This document shows positions 27,760-36,476 of a DNA stretch of 64,000 nt, one piece after another. Position 1 is the first letter of the stretch. Each line of letters starts with the position of its first letter. The stretch is taken from assembly GCA_007556525.1 (NCBI GenBank), contig SWJS01000002.1, forward strand, positions 401,380 to 465,379. Direction: 5' to 3'. The notes below the pieces were generated by a model that searched no databases, had not been told where the DNA came from, and was given only the letters and a program-made list of their open reading frames with translations. Origin of the DNA: Lysobacteraceae bacterium CU05-9 (GTDB lineage Bacteria; Pseudomonadota; Gammaproteobacteria; Xanthomonadales; Xanthomonadaceae). A program made the translations under genes and the position numbers.

Positions 27760-28569
27760 TTAGCCGATTGGAAGGTCGTTCGCCGTCAAAACTTCCGCAA
27801 TCCGATTGCGTGCCGTCGACGCAATCTCGCGCCGTGACTGCCCTTCTTCCATGAAAATGGGCTCGAGGAAATGCACCTCCGCAACGGTCCCCGGCTCACC
27901 CAGGACACGAAGGAAGTTGGCAAGGAAGCTCTCGCGTTTCTGGAATGCAATGCGAGGTTGCGCATCACCGTGATGACCATAGCTCAACGCGACCGGTTGC
28001 ACAGGTCGTTGTGATTCGACTGCCGCGAGGAAAATGCGTGCGTGAAACGGTCCCAGTTCGTGCCCATCACGCGTGCCACCTTCGGGAAACACGCCGACGT
28101 CACGGCCATTTTGCAAATGCTTCAGCATCTCGGACGTCACACCACCGAGCGACTCCGTCGAGCCACGTTCGTGAAAAATGGTCTGTGCCCTTTTCGCCAT
28201 GTGACCCACCAAAGGCCACGATGCAATTTCGCGCTTGGCAACCATGCCCATCATGCGCTGCGAGTGCAACGTCACGATGTCGATCCAGCTCACATGATTC
28301 GCAACGAATAAAGTGCCACCTTCCAGAGGTTCTCCAAATCGCATCGTCTTCAAGCCGAAAACACGCAGCAATCCGGCAGACCACCAGCGCGCGACTTTAA
28401 GCTCCAATCGCTCACCGCCAAATTCGATCGCTCCGATGCCGGGCAACATCATGATGAGCGTGATGGGCAAGTTCACAATGACATGCCAGAGCAAAAATGG
28501 CCCCCGCACCAAATAGCGCCCAACCCGGGCCATTGTCGTGGTGTCACTCGTCTCGCGTCGCGAATTCAT
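27760..28569 (-). CDS. 1-acyl-sn-glycerol-3-phosphate acyltransferase (PlsC type)
   Basis: 269 residues. An N-terminal membrane segment (LLWHVIVNLPITLIMMLPG) precedes the acyltransferase motifs NHVSWID (HX4D, His92/Asp97), and VFPEGGTRDG. Acylates lysophosphatidic acid or a related glycerol lipid at the inner membrane. Whether this is the main PlsC or a paralogue acting on another acceptor cannot be told. Monocistronic-looking, 54 nt upstream of the TPR gene and 24 nt after the phospholipase D gene. Confidence 0.88.
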   Translation of the reverse strand: MNSRRETSDTTTMARVGRYLVRGPFLLWHVIVNLPITLIMMLPGIGAIEFGGERLELKVARWWSAGLLRVFGLKTMRFGEPLEGGTLFVANHVSWIDIVTLHSQRMMGMVAKREIASWPLVGHMAKRAQTIFHERGSTESLGGVTSEMLKHLQNGRDVGVFPEGGTRDGHELGPFHARIFLAAVESQRPVQPVALSYGHHGDAQPRIAFQKRESFLANFLRVLGEPGTVAEVHFLEPIFMEEGQSRREIASTARNRIAEVLTANDLPIG

Positions 28570-28593
28570 TGCAACATTATAATTCGCGCGGAG

Positions 28594-30483
28594 TTACATA
28601 ATGGGCGCCAGACCTGAACCGAAGGCGACAAAGAACCGTGTCAGCAATGGTTTCAGTCCAAAACGTGCTTCCGGAAAGTCTCCAACCGATTGATAGCACT
28701 TATAAAAATCCGGATCCTTGATGCTCAACGGCGCCGGACATTCATCGCTCGGCACAAACTGAAAACTCGTTGCATAGCTCACCGGCCAGAAGTCGAAGAT
28801 GGGGAGCTCGTTGCTGATTTTGCCGAGTGAATAGCTAAGACCTGACAGTACCGGCAACTTACGCGGCGCGATCACCCACGAATTTCCGGGATCCATGTCG
28901 CTGCGGATACTGCGTGCCAATGCTGCGGCGAAAGCAGGGTCGCGAATGACGAGAATGCTTTCGGTATTGTAGGTTGCTCCGCGCGGATCGAAGTTGTGCG
29001 TGCCAATGACGGCAATCTGATTATCCACAACCAAAGATTTCGCATGCATCCCGTAGCGAACACCTTCGCGCTGCAATCGCACCGGCTTGTTTGCGCCTGG
29101 GACTGAGTAACGACGCGCACCGCTCTCACGCATCACGTAACCGCGCGGACGATCGTTCTCCCGTACCAACAATCCGAGTCGCGCATCATCCTCGGGAACG
29201 CGCGTCACACCCGGAATATCCGCCGGAAATGGTTTGTATTCGTAAATTTCGAATCCCAACCGACGGATGTAGCGACGCTTGTACTTGTACGCAATCGCAT
29301 AAGCGATGAAGGCGTCCGTCGCCGCCAAGCTGTTCGTGCTGATGATGATGCGCGGCGGATCAGGTCGATCGTGCAATTCCCGGAAAACGGCCTGAGCATT
29401 TTTCGACATCACCAAATATGGCGTCTGCAAAAGGACTTCCTTCTGCGCGCCCTGGATCATCGTCCGCAACGTTTCACTCGCGAGTTCATGATCACCTGCA
29501 GTCGCACCGCTCACCTGCGCCTTGTCCGGGCTATCCGAAACATATTGAATGTTGCCCACCGGCATCGCTTCCGACACCAACGTCTCACGCACGAAATTTT
29601 GATCTTCTGCGGCACGCAGCACTTGCGCAGCGCGATCCATGTTGGCGAACGGATGTGGCTCCAATTTCGGAACGCCCTGACGCAAAATCCGTTTACCCAC
29701 ATCCTTCAGCATCTGAGGTTGCACGCTCAGCGGATTAAACCAAAACCGATCGAAGTCCGCCGCCATGACGCGCGTCGTCGGACCAGTGATGAGCACATCC
29801 CGATCACGGAAGTTGTAGTCGTTATCCCAGTCAAAATAATCGTCCTGATAATTGCGACCACCGGTAATTCCAACGGCACTGTCCACGAGCAGCAACTTCG
29901 TATGCATGCGCCGGTTGAGCTGACTCCAACAGCAAGCCGCTGCAATCGCATACTGCGGATAATTCATGCGCGCGCGGTTGAGGACGGGGTTGAAAATTTT
30001 GACGGAAAAATTCTTGTGCACACCCGAAAGTGCGGCGAGCGTATCGACTTTCTTCATCGCCGAAAGTTGGTCCATCAGCACGCGCACTTTCACACCGCGC
30101 TGCGCAGCCTTGACCAATTCATCCAGTACCAACCGTCCCGCATCATCTTCGTCGTAGATGTACGTTTGCAAGTCAACGGTGCGCGTCGCACTGCGAATCA
30201 AGTTCAAACGCGCAACTAATGCGTCGCCGCCGGCATCGAGAATCAATGCATAGTTATGCGGCTTATCACTGGTTGATTTGGCGTATGCAGAACCTGCAAG
30301 TTCATGCAGCGGCGATTGAATCGCGCAACGCATCGGATCATCTTCGGCGCAGGTCAACGCAGTTTCGCGCGCTTCGTGTGCGAGCACGCCGATCTGTTGC
30401 TTCTCCTTCATGCTCAGTCCAGCGCACGCGCTGAGTGACAGCGCGAGAACAACGACCAGCAATTGAAAGAGTTTCCTGAGCAT
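28594..30483 (-). CDS. Phospholipase D-family lipoprotein (cardiolipin synthase C-like)
   Basis: 629 residues. The lipoprotein signal ends in LSAC with Cys20. Two HKD motifs are complete: MHTKLLLVDSAVGITGGRN (~residue 190) and MHAKSLVVDNQIAVIGTHN (~residue 480), each followed by a conserved D/N-rich stretch. ClsC/YmdC-type enzymes condense phospholipids to cardiolipin; a lipid-anchored periplasmic location is unusual for the synthase and fits the broader PLD group. The ATG overlaps the yceI stop (TAATG), so translation is coupled within the sixA-yceI-pld operon. Confidence 0.88.
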   Translation of the reverse strand: MLRKLFQLLVVVLALSLSACAGLSMKEKQQIGVLAHEARETALTCAEDDPMRCAIQSPLHELAGSAYAKSTSDKPHNYALILDAGGDALVARLNLIRSATRTVDLQTYIYDEDDAGRLVLDELVKAAQRGVKVRVLMDQLSAMKKVDTLAALSGVHKNFSVKIFNPVLNRARMNYPQYAIAAACCWSQLNRRMHTKLLLVDSAVGITGGRNYQDDYFDWDNDYNFRDRDVLITGPTTRVMAADFDRFWFNPLSVQPQMLKDVGKRILRQGVPKLEPHPFANMDRAAQVLRAAEDQNFVRETLVSEAMPVGNIQYVSDSPDKAQVSGATAGDHELASETLRTMIQGAQKEVLLQTPYLVMSKNAQAVFRELHDRPDPPRIIISTNSLAATDAFIAYAIAYKYKRRYIRRLGFEIYEYKPFPADIPGVTRVPEDDARLGLLVRENDRPRGYVMRESGARRYSVPGANKPVRLQREGVRYGMHAKSLVVDNQIAVIGTHNFDPRGATYNTESILVIRDPAFAAALARSIRSDMDPGNSWVIAPRKLPVLSGLSYSLGKISNELPIFDFWPVSYATSFQFVPSDECPAPLSIKDPDFYKCYQSVGDFPEARFGLKPLLTRFFVAFGSGLAPIM

Positions 30484-31057
30484 TACGATCCCGAAGTTCT
30501 AAACCTTACTTTAAGCGTCAATTCGACTTCAGGGGCCAAAACACCACTCACCGACCCTATCCCATATGCCTTTCGGTTCACGGAGCCTATAGCTTCGACA
30601 TCGCAATCAATGCCGGGCCTCGAACATTTCGCCGGTGTAATCCGGAAAGTCTCGACCCGCTTAATGCCACGGATCGTGACGTTTCCCTGCACCGTGCCGC
30701 CCGTGATCAACACATCCGGATCATGCCAATCGGATTCAAAAAGAATGTTCGGATATTTGGTCGCGCCGAAGAAGGAATCACTTTTCGCGATTCGCGTCAG
30801 CATTTTGCTCTCGCTGACATCAATCCCGTTTGCATCGAGATCAATGACGACCATGCGTTCGCCACGCGCGTTGCGCATGAGGAAGCCTTCGGACTTGGTG
30901 AACTCACCCCCGACTGCATTGCCATAAAATTTGCCAACGCGAAACGTAAATGTCGACCGCTGTGGATCAAGGTTCTGACGTTGAATTGGGGTGTTGCGGC
31001 TTGCGCTTGTGAAAAGAGAACGGCCGACATCACCGCACTCAACGCAATGACGCGCAT
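30483..31057 (-). pseudogene. YceI-family periplasmic protein, frameshifted
   Basis: The start ATG at 31057 opens a clean signal peptide (MRVIALSAVMSAVLFSQAQA) in one frame, but the YceI lipocalin-like domain (NLDPQRSTFTFRVGKFYGN to LTLKVRFR) is in the -1 frame. The shift maps to about 30985-31000, where the coding strand has ACACCCCAATT; one more C would fuse both parts in frame. The YceI frame itself is open back to an ATG at 31070, but that would lack any export signal and overlap sixA. YceI proteins bind isoprenoid-like lipids in the periplasm. Either a true lesion or a base-call error in the C run. Confidence 0.75.
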
Positions 31058-31060
31058 CGT

Positions 31061-31537
31061 TTATGGCCACCAGAAGTGTTGCAGCGTCGCAATCCCTGGC
31101 TCTATTTCCGCACCTTCTTCCATGTGCAAAACCGCAATCGCGGTGGGTGGCATGCCACGGTAGTCGCCGGATTGTCCGCTGCTGATCAGCGCGACGACTT
31201 GTTCCAATCCCGGATTGTGCCCGACGAGCATGACGCGACCGACGTCACGGTATTCATCCAACAATCCAATCAGCGTTCCAGGTGTCGCATCGTAAATGGA
31301 GTCTTCGATGCGCGTTTCGCAATAACCGGTTTTGGCACAGACCTGTTCCAGAGTTTCACGCGTGCGGCGTGACGGTGAACAAAGAACGATGTCCGGCGTC
31401 AATTGATTTTCGACAAGCCACTTTCCGGCAGCTTGCGCTTCGGCGATGCCGTCCTGAGAGAGTGGTCGATCAATGTCGGCTTGGTTGCCGTCTGGAGGCT
31501 GTGCATGTGCGTGGCGTAACAGGATTAACTCTCGCAT
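31061..31537 (-). CDS. sixA: Phosphohistidine phosphatase SixA
   Basis: 158 residues. Histidine-phosphatase fold with the RHG-type motif LLRHAHA (Arg8, His9), SPSRRTRETLEQ and the second catalytic VGHNPGLEQV. SixA removes phosphate from histidine in phosphorelay proteins, for example NPr in the nitrogen PTS. First gene of the sixA-yceI-pld operon, with its stop 3 nt before the yceI ATG. Divergent from the oxidoreductase gene. Confidence 0.9.
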   Translation of the reverse strand: MRELILLRHAHAQPPDGNQADIDRPLSQDGIAEAQAAGKWLVENQLTPDIVLCSPSRRTRETLEQVCAKTGYCETRIEDSIYDATPGTLIGLLDEYRDVGRVMLVGHNPGLEQVVALISSGQSGDYRGMPPTAIAVLHMEEGAEIEPGIATLQHFWWP

Positions 31538-31628
31538 GGCTCGATTCTCTGGCTGGTTCTCACCCCAGTCTATAACGGGAGCCGTCGAAATGACTACGTA
31601 GGCTAAAATACAGTCATCTCAATCCGGT

Positions 31629-34600
31629 TTGAATCGAATGATCAGCACTGCTGAACTGTCGTCCCCTGACTCCGCGAACACTTCGCTCACCAACTCCTTC
31701 GTCGATCGCGACTATTCGCTCGATCACAAGTACTCGCGCGAACAAGGCCGCATTTACCTGAGCGGTGTGCAGGCGTTGGTTCGCTTGCCGATCATGCAAA
31801 AGCTGCGCGATGAAGCGTTGGGCCTCAACACGCAAGGTTTTGTTTCCGGTTACCGCGGATCGCCGTTGGGTGGTTTTGACCTGGAGTTGTGGCGTGCACG
31901 CAAGTATCTCGAAGCCGCGAAGGTGAAGTTCACACCGGGTCTCAACGAAGATCTCGGCGCGACGATGGTTTGGGGCACGCAGCAAACGAATCTGTTCCCG
32001 GGCGCAAAGGTCGATGGCGTATTCGGCATGTGGTACGGCAAGGGTCCGGGCGTTGATCGCACGGGCGACGTGTTCAAGCACGCTAACGCTGCAGGTACCT
32101 CGCCGTTGGGTGGTGTGCTCGCGTTGGCGGCGGACGATCACGCATGCCGTTCTTCGACGCTGCCGCATGGTTCGGAAGATGAGTTCGTTTCGGCGATGAT
32201 GCCGATTTTGAATCCGGCAGGCGTCAAGGACATTCTCGAAATGGGCTTGATCGGTTGGGAGATGTCGCGCTTCACCGGCCGTTGGATTGGTTTCAAAACC
32301 ATCGCTGAAACCGTTGAATCCTCAATGTCGCTGGACGTTGATCCATTGGCGTTGAAGATCATCACGCCAGTTGATTTCGAAATGCCTGTGGGCGGTTTGA
32401 ACATTCGCTGGCCGGATCCGCCGATGGATCAGGAAATGCGTTTGCATAAGTACGCGGTGGCTGCGGCGCAAGCTTTTGCCCGTGCGAACAACATTGACAA
32501 AATCGTCATCGACTCTCCACGTGCGCGTCTCGGTATTGCGACGACGGGTAAGTCGTATTTGGATGTTTTGCAAGCGCTTGAATATCTCGGACTCGATGAG
32601 CAAGCGTGTGCGGATCTCGGTATTCGCGTTTACAAAATCGGCATGACGTGGCCACTGGAACCGCGCGGCATTGAACGTTTCGCGGATGGCTTGGAAGACA
32701 TCGTCGTCGTTGAAGAGAAGCGCGCTTTCATCGAACGTCAGATGAAGGAGTACATGTACAACTGGAAGGGCAACCGTCCATCCATCGTGGGCAAGTACAA
32801 CGAAGAAGGTGATTGGATTTTGCCATCGACTGGCGAACTCACACCTGCAACGATTGCGGGCGTCATTGGCCGTCGCATTCAACGTTTCCATGACAGTGAA
32901 CAAATCCGTCAAGTCATGGCGTGGATGGAACAGAAGGAATCCGAACTCGCCTTACCTCGCGCACAGTTCCCACGGGTGCCGCATTACTGCTCGGGCTGTC
33001 CGCACAACACCTCGACCGTCGTGCCGGAAGGTTCACGTGCTATGGGTGGCATCGGTTGTCACTACATGGTGACGTGGATGAACCGCAACACGGATACCTA
33101 TACCCACATGGGTGGCGAAGGTGTGACGTGGTCGGGTCAAGCGCCGTTTACTTCGAACGAACACGTTTTCCAAAATCTTGGCGACGGCACCTACTTCCAC
33201 AGTGGTTCGTTGGCCGTGCGTCAATCGATTGCGACTGGCGTGAACATCACGTACAAGATTCTCTATAACGATGCCGTTGCGATGACGGGTGGTCAACCGG
33301 TTGATGGTACGTTGACTGTGCCGGGCATCGCGCATCAAATGCGTGCCGAAGGTGTCGACACGATCGTGTTGGTCTCGGACGATATCCGCAAGTGGAACAA
33401 GCGTGAACTCTTCCCATCGGGTATGGAGTTCTATGACCGCGCGGAACTGGATAACGTCCAAAAGAAACTGCGCGAAGTCAAAGGCACGTCGGTGATGATC
33501 TATGACCAAACGTGCGCGACCGAGAAGCGTCGTCGTCGCAAGCGCGGCAAGATGGTCGATCCGCAGAAGCGCGTGTTGATCAACTCGTTGGTTTGCGAAG
33601 GCTGCGGTGACTGCGGCAAAAAATCTTTCTGCGTCTCCGTCCTTCCCAAGGAAACGGAGTTCGGTCGCAAGCGTTCGATCGATCAGTCGAACTGCAACAA
33701 GGACTTCCAGTGCACGACGGGTTTTTGTCCGTCATTCGTCACCGTCAATGGTGGCAAGCTGCGCAAGGATTCCGGCTCGGCGTTTAGCATCGGTGACTTG
33801 CTCGAGAATCTGCCTTACCCAACGATCAAATCGGATCTGTCGCAACCGTGGAATATTTTGCTGACGGGTGTTGGCGGCACGGGTGTTGTGACGATCGGTG
33901 CGCTGCTCGGCATGGCCGGTCACCTCGAAGGTCGCGGCTCAACGGTGTTGGATCAAACCGGTCTCGCCCAAAAGGGTGGCGCCGTCACCTCGCACATCCG
34001 CATCGCGCGTTCGCCGTCTGATTTGCACGCAGTCCGTATCGCTGCCGGTGAAGCGGACTTGGTGCTCGGCTGTGACATGGTGGTCGTGAATGATTACTGG
34101 GTTTTGTCAAAAATCCGCGAAGGCCGTTCGTCCGTTGTGTTGAACACGTACGAAGCGATGCCAGGTACGTTTACGACGAATCCTGATATGGAATTCCCGG
34201 CCGAAGAAATCGTTACGGGCATCAAGAAGGCATTGGGCGGCGAGAAGCCATTGATGATCGACGCGACGAAGATTGCAACTCAGTTGATGGGCGACGCGAT
34301 CATGTCGAACAGCTTCATCATGGGTTACGCATGGCAGCAAGGTTTGATTCCGTTGTCGTTTGATTCGATCATGCGCGCGATTGAACTCAATGGTGCCGCC
34401 ATCGAAAACAACAAGAAAGCCTTCGCTTACGGCCGTCTCGCTGTCGTCAATCCATCCGCCGTTGCGCAAGCTGCTGGCATGGACTCCGCTGCGTCGTCAC
34501 TGGGCAACAGCAACATGGAGCTACCATTGCTTGCACCGGGCGAGTGGGAAGAGCACGAATTTGCATCTATGGTTGCGCCAGTCTCGCGCGAGAAGACCGT

Positions 34601-35321
34601 GACGGCCTTGGCATCCAACGCCGTTGCGCAGATCACCGACTTGCCGTTGGATGATTCCCGCATGTCGCATTCACTCGATGAGTTGATTGCACGTCGCGTT
34701 GAATTCCTCACGGATTACCAAAATGCCGCATACGCCCGCGATTATTCGTCCTTCGTCTCGCATGTGCGTGATGCGGAACAATCGCGTTTGCATTCGACGG
34801 TTTTGACAGAAGCGGTCGCACGTAACTTGTTCAAGTTGATGGCGTACAAGGACGAGTATGAAGTCGCGCGCCTGTACACGAACGGTGCGTTCAAGCGTCA
34901 GCTCGATCAGCAGTTCGAAGGCGATTACACGTTGACGTTCCATCTCGCGCCGCCATTGTTCGCGAAAAAGGACGAGCAAGGCCGTTTGATCAAGCAGGAG
35001 TTCGGTCCGTGGATGATGAAGGCATTCGGCTTGCTCGCGAAATTTAAGGCCTTGCGTGGCGGTCCGTTCGACATCTTCGGTCGCACCGAAGAGCGTCGCA
35101 TGGAACGTGAGTTGATCAAGGAATACTTGCAGTCGATCGAAACGATCTTGCCGGACATCCGCGCGAACAACATCGACATTGCAGTGCAGATTGCAGAAAT
35201 CCCCGAGGAAATGCGTGGTTTCGGTCACGTCAAGGAAGCGAACGTGCACAACGCCCGCATCGAACAGGCAGAACTGCTGCGCGAATTCCGCAACCCACTC
35301 CGTCTGGTTCGCGTGGCATAA
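31629..35321 (+). CDS. Fused indolepyruvate:ferredoxin oxidoreductase (2-oxoacid oxidoreductase family)
   Basis: 1,230 residues. Alpha and beta parts are on one chain: N-terminal pyrimidine/CoA region (SGYRGSPLGGFD, GVFGMWYGKGPGVDR), a TPP-binding region (GIGCHYMVTWM, GGEGVTWSGQAPF, ~460-520), a 4Fe-4S cysteine cluster (CEGCGDCGKKSFC, ~655-667), then the gamma-type domain (LLTGVGGTGVVTIGALLG, ~743) and a long C-terminal extension. Such enzymes oxidatively decarboxylate aryl- or branched-chain 2-oxoacids to acyl-CoA with a ferredoxin acceptor in amino-acid degradation. No ferredoxin gene is adjacent. An ATG at 31638 is an alternative start. Confidence 0.93.
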   Translation: MNRMISTAELSSPDSANTSLTNSFVDRDYSLDHKYSREQGRIYLSGVQALVRLPIMQKLRDEALGLNTQGFVSGYRGSPLGGFDLELWRARKYLEAAKVKFTPGLNEDLGATMVWGTQQTNLFPGAKVDGVFGMWYGKGPGVDRTGDVFKHANAAGTSPLGGVLALAADDHACRSSTLPHGSEDEFVSAMMPILNPAGVKDILEMGLIGWEMSRFTGRWIGFKTIAETVESSMSLDVDPLALKIITPVDFEMPVGGLNIRWPDPPMDQEMRLHKYAVAAAQAFARANNIDKIVIDSPRARLGIATTGKSYLDVLQALEYLGLDEQACADLGIRVYKIGMTWPLEPRGIERFADGLEDIVVVEEKRAFIERQMKEYMYNWKGNRPSIVGKYNEEGDWILPSTGELTPATIAGVIGRRIQRFHDSEQIRQVMAWMEQKESELALPRAQFPRVPHYCSGCPHNTSTVVPEGSRAMGGIGCHYMVTWMNRNTDTYTHMGGEGVTWSGQAPFTSNEHVFQNLGDGTYFHSGSLAVRQSIATGVNITYKILYNDAVAMTGGQPVDGTLTVPGIAHQMRAEGVDTIVLVSDDIRKWNKRELFPSGMEFYDRAELDNVQKKLREVKGTSVMIYDQTCATEKRRRRKRGKMVDPQKRVLINSLVCEGCGDCGKKSFCVSVLPKETEFGRKRSIDQSNCNKDFQCTTGFCPSFVTVNGGKLRKDSGSAFSIGDLLENLPYPTIKSDLSQPWNILLTGVGGTGVVTIGALLGMAGHLEGRGSTVLDQTGLAQKGGAVTSHIRIARSPSDLHAVRIAAGEADLVLGCDMVVVNDYWVLSKIREGRSSVVLNTYEAMPGTFTTNPDMEFPAEEIVTGIKKALGGEKPLMIDATKIATQLMGDAIMSNSFIMGYAWQQGLIPLSFDSIMRAIELNGAAIENNKKAFAYGRLAVVNPSAVAQAAGMDSAASSLGNSNMELPLLAPGEWEEHEFASMVAPVSREKTVTALASNAVAQITDLPLDDSRMSHSLDELIARRVEFLTDYQNAAYARDYSSFVSHVRDAEQSRLHSTVLTEAVARNLFKLMAYKDEYEVARLYTNGAFKRQLDQQFEGDYTLTFHLAPPLFAKKDEQGRLIKQEFGPWMMKAFGLLAKFKALRGGPFDIFGRTEERRMERELIKEYLQSIETILPDIRANNIDIAVQIAEIPEEMRGFGHVKEANVHNARIEQAELLREFRNPLRLVRVA

Positions 35322-35330
35322 GGACATCCC

Positions 35331-35879
35331 ATGAAAGTCATCAAAATCATTTTCGTCGCATTGGTTCTCATCGTCACAACGTTGGCGGGCTTGATTGCGT
35401 TCCAACCCTCTTCGTATTCCGTGACACGTACATCGGAGACGATCCGTGCGACGCCCGGTGAGGTTTTTGGCTACATCAACGATTTCCAACAATGGAAAAA
35501 GTGGGCACCTTGGTTCTCGCTCGATCCCAACATGGTGCAAACCTACTCCGGTGCATCCTCGGGCAAGGGTGCTGTCTATCACTGGAAGAGTAAGGACGAT
35601 TCAGTCGGTGAAGGCAACATGGAAATCGTAAGTTCAATTCCATCGAAGAGTGTCGACATCCAGCTCGACTTCATCGCACCATTCCAGTCGAAGAACATGT
35701 CGCTGCTGCGCGTGGAGGAAACCCAAGGCGGTGGTTCGAAAGTTAGCTGGACGATGACGGGGCCGTCGGATTACACGGCCAAAATCATGACCTTCTTCGG
35801 CATGATGGATTCAATGATCGGCAAGGATTTTGAGCAAGGTCTTGCTAAGCTGAAGACTGTCGCCGAAAACGAACAATGA
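35331..35879 (+). CDS. SRPBCC (START/polyketide-cyclase-like) protein, membrane-anchored
   Basis: 182 residues: one N-terminal membrane helix (IIFVALVLIVTTLAGLIAF), then an SRPBCC ligand-binding fold with the typical ATPGEVFGYINDFQQWKKWAPW and a C-terminal helix (FEQGLAKLKTVAE). Probably periplasm-facing; ligand unknown. Starts 10 nt after the oxidoreductase gene and overlaps the next gene by 4 nt. Confidence 0.88.
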   Translation: MKVIKIIFVALVLIVTTLAGLIAFQPSSYSVTRTSETIRATPGEVFGYINDFQQWKKWAPWFSLDPNMVQTYSGASSGKGAVYHWKSKDDSVGEGNMEIVSSIPSKSVDIQLDFIAPFQSKNMSLLRVEETQGGGSKVSWTMTGPSDYTAKIMTFFGMMDSMIGKDFEQGLAKLKTVAENEQ

Positions 35880-36322
35880 TGAAACTGTTTTTGCTGCCTT
35901 TGTTATTCGTATCGTCGGTTGCCTTCGCGCAATCTTCTCCGACGACGCCTGCGCCCTCTCCTTCGAAGCCGGCGTTGATCCGCACCGCGCCTGCACCATC
36001 CGTTCCTGTCATGGACGATAAGGTTTTGCGCCTGGGTCTGATTCAAGCGTGCTCGACCATTGTCGAAACGCAGGCGTTCAACAACGCGTCGTACAAACGC
36101 GGCAAAGACGTCGTGCCGGATGAGGCTGAGTTGTACCGTCGCGAAGTGAACGACTACATCAAGTTCGCGTGTCCTTGCACCGTTGACGCGCTGGATACGG
36201 ATGTCGGATTGACGTCCGCAACTCCCGAGAAATTAGTTTTGATCCGTCAGAAGTTCGGGACTGCCTTGCAACAGACGTGCTCGAAGGACAGTTATGTTGC
36301 TTCGCGAGGCAAGCAAAGCTAA
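35876..36322 (+). CDS. Small secreted protein of unknown function
   Basis: 148 residues with a signal peptide (LFLLPLLFVSSVAFAQ), a Pro/Ser/Thr linker (~20-45), and a compact domain with four cysteines (QACSTIV, KFACPCTVD, QTCSKD) suggesting disulfides. Not recognised as a named family. Its ATG overlaps the stop of the SRPBCC gene; a second ATG follows immediately at 35879. A hairpin with T-run follows at 36350. Confidence 0.75.
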   Translation: MMKLFLLPLLFVSSVAFAQSSPTTPAPSPSKPALIRTAPAPSVPVMDDKVLRLGLIQACSTIVETQAFNNASYKRGKDVVPDEAELYRREVNDYIKFACPCTVDALDTDVGLTSATPEKLVLIRQKFGTALQQTCSKDSYVASRGKQS

Positions 36323-36349
36323 AGGCTTAAGGGCACCTGCAAGAACATG

Positions 36350-36379
36350 AACTTCTGTCCATGGGCAGAAGTTTTTTCG
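36350..36379 (+). terminator. Terminator-like palindrome after the secreted-protein gene
   Basis: AACTTCTG (36350-36357) pairs with CAGAAGTT (36366-36373), with the core TCCATGGG between them, followed by TTTTCGG. The core GTCC..GGxC resembles that of the longer palindromes in this region. Confidence 0.7.
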
Positions 36380-36399
36380 GCGCGAAAAAAGTGTGCTTA

Positions 36400-36443
36400 C
36401 AAAGGTTGAACTTGCGTCCAGTGACACAGATTCAACCTTTGAA
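36400..36443. repeat. Palindromic element, copy A
   Basis: CAAAGGTTGAA (36400-36410) and its exact complement TTCAACCTTTG (36431-36441) enclose CTTGCGTCCAGTGACACAGA. Lies between the 3' ends of two converging genes. Confidence 0.9.
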
Positions 36444-36476
36444 AGCGCCAGATATTCGATTCGACTGCGCAGCGAC

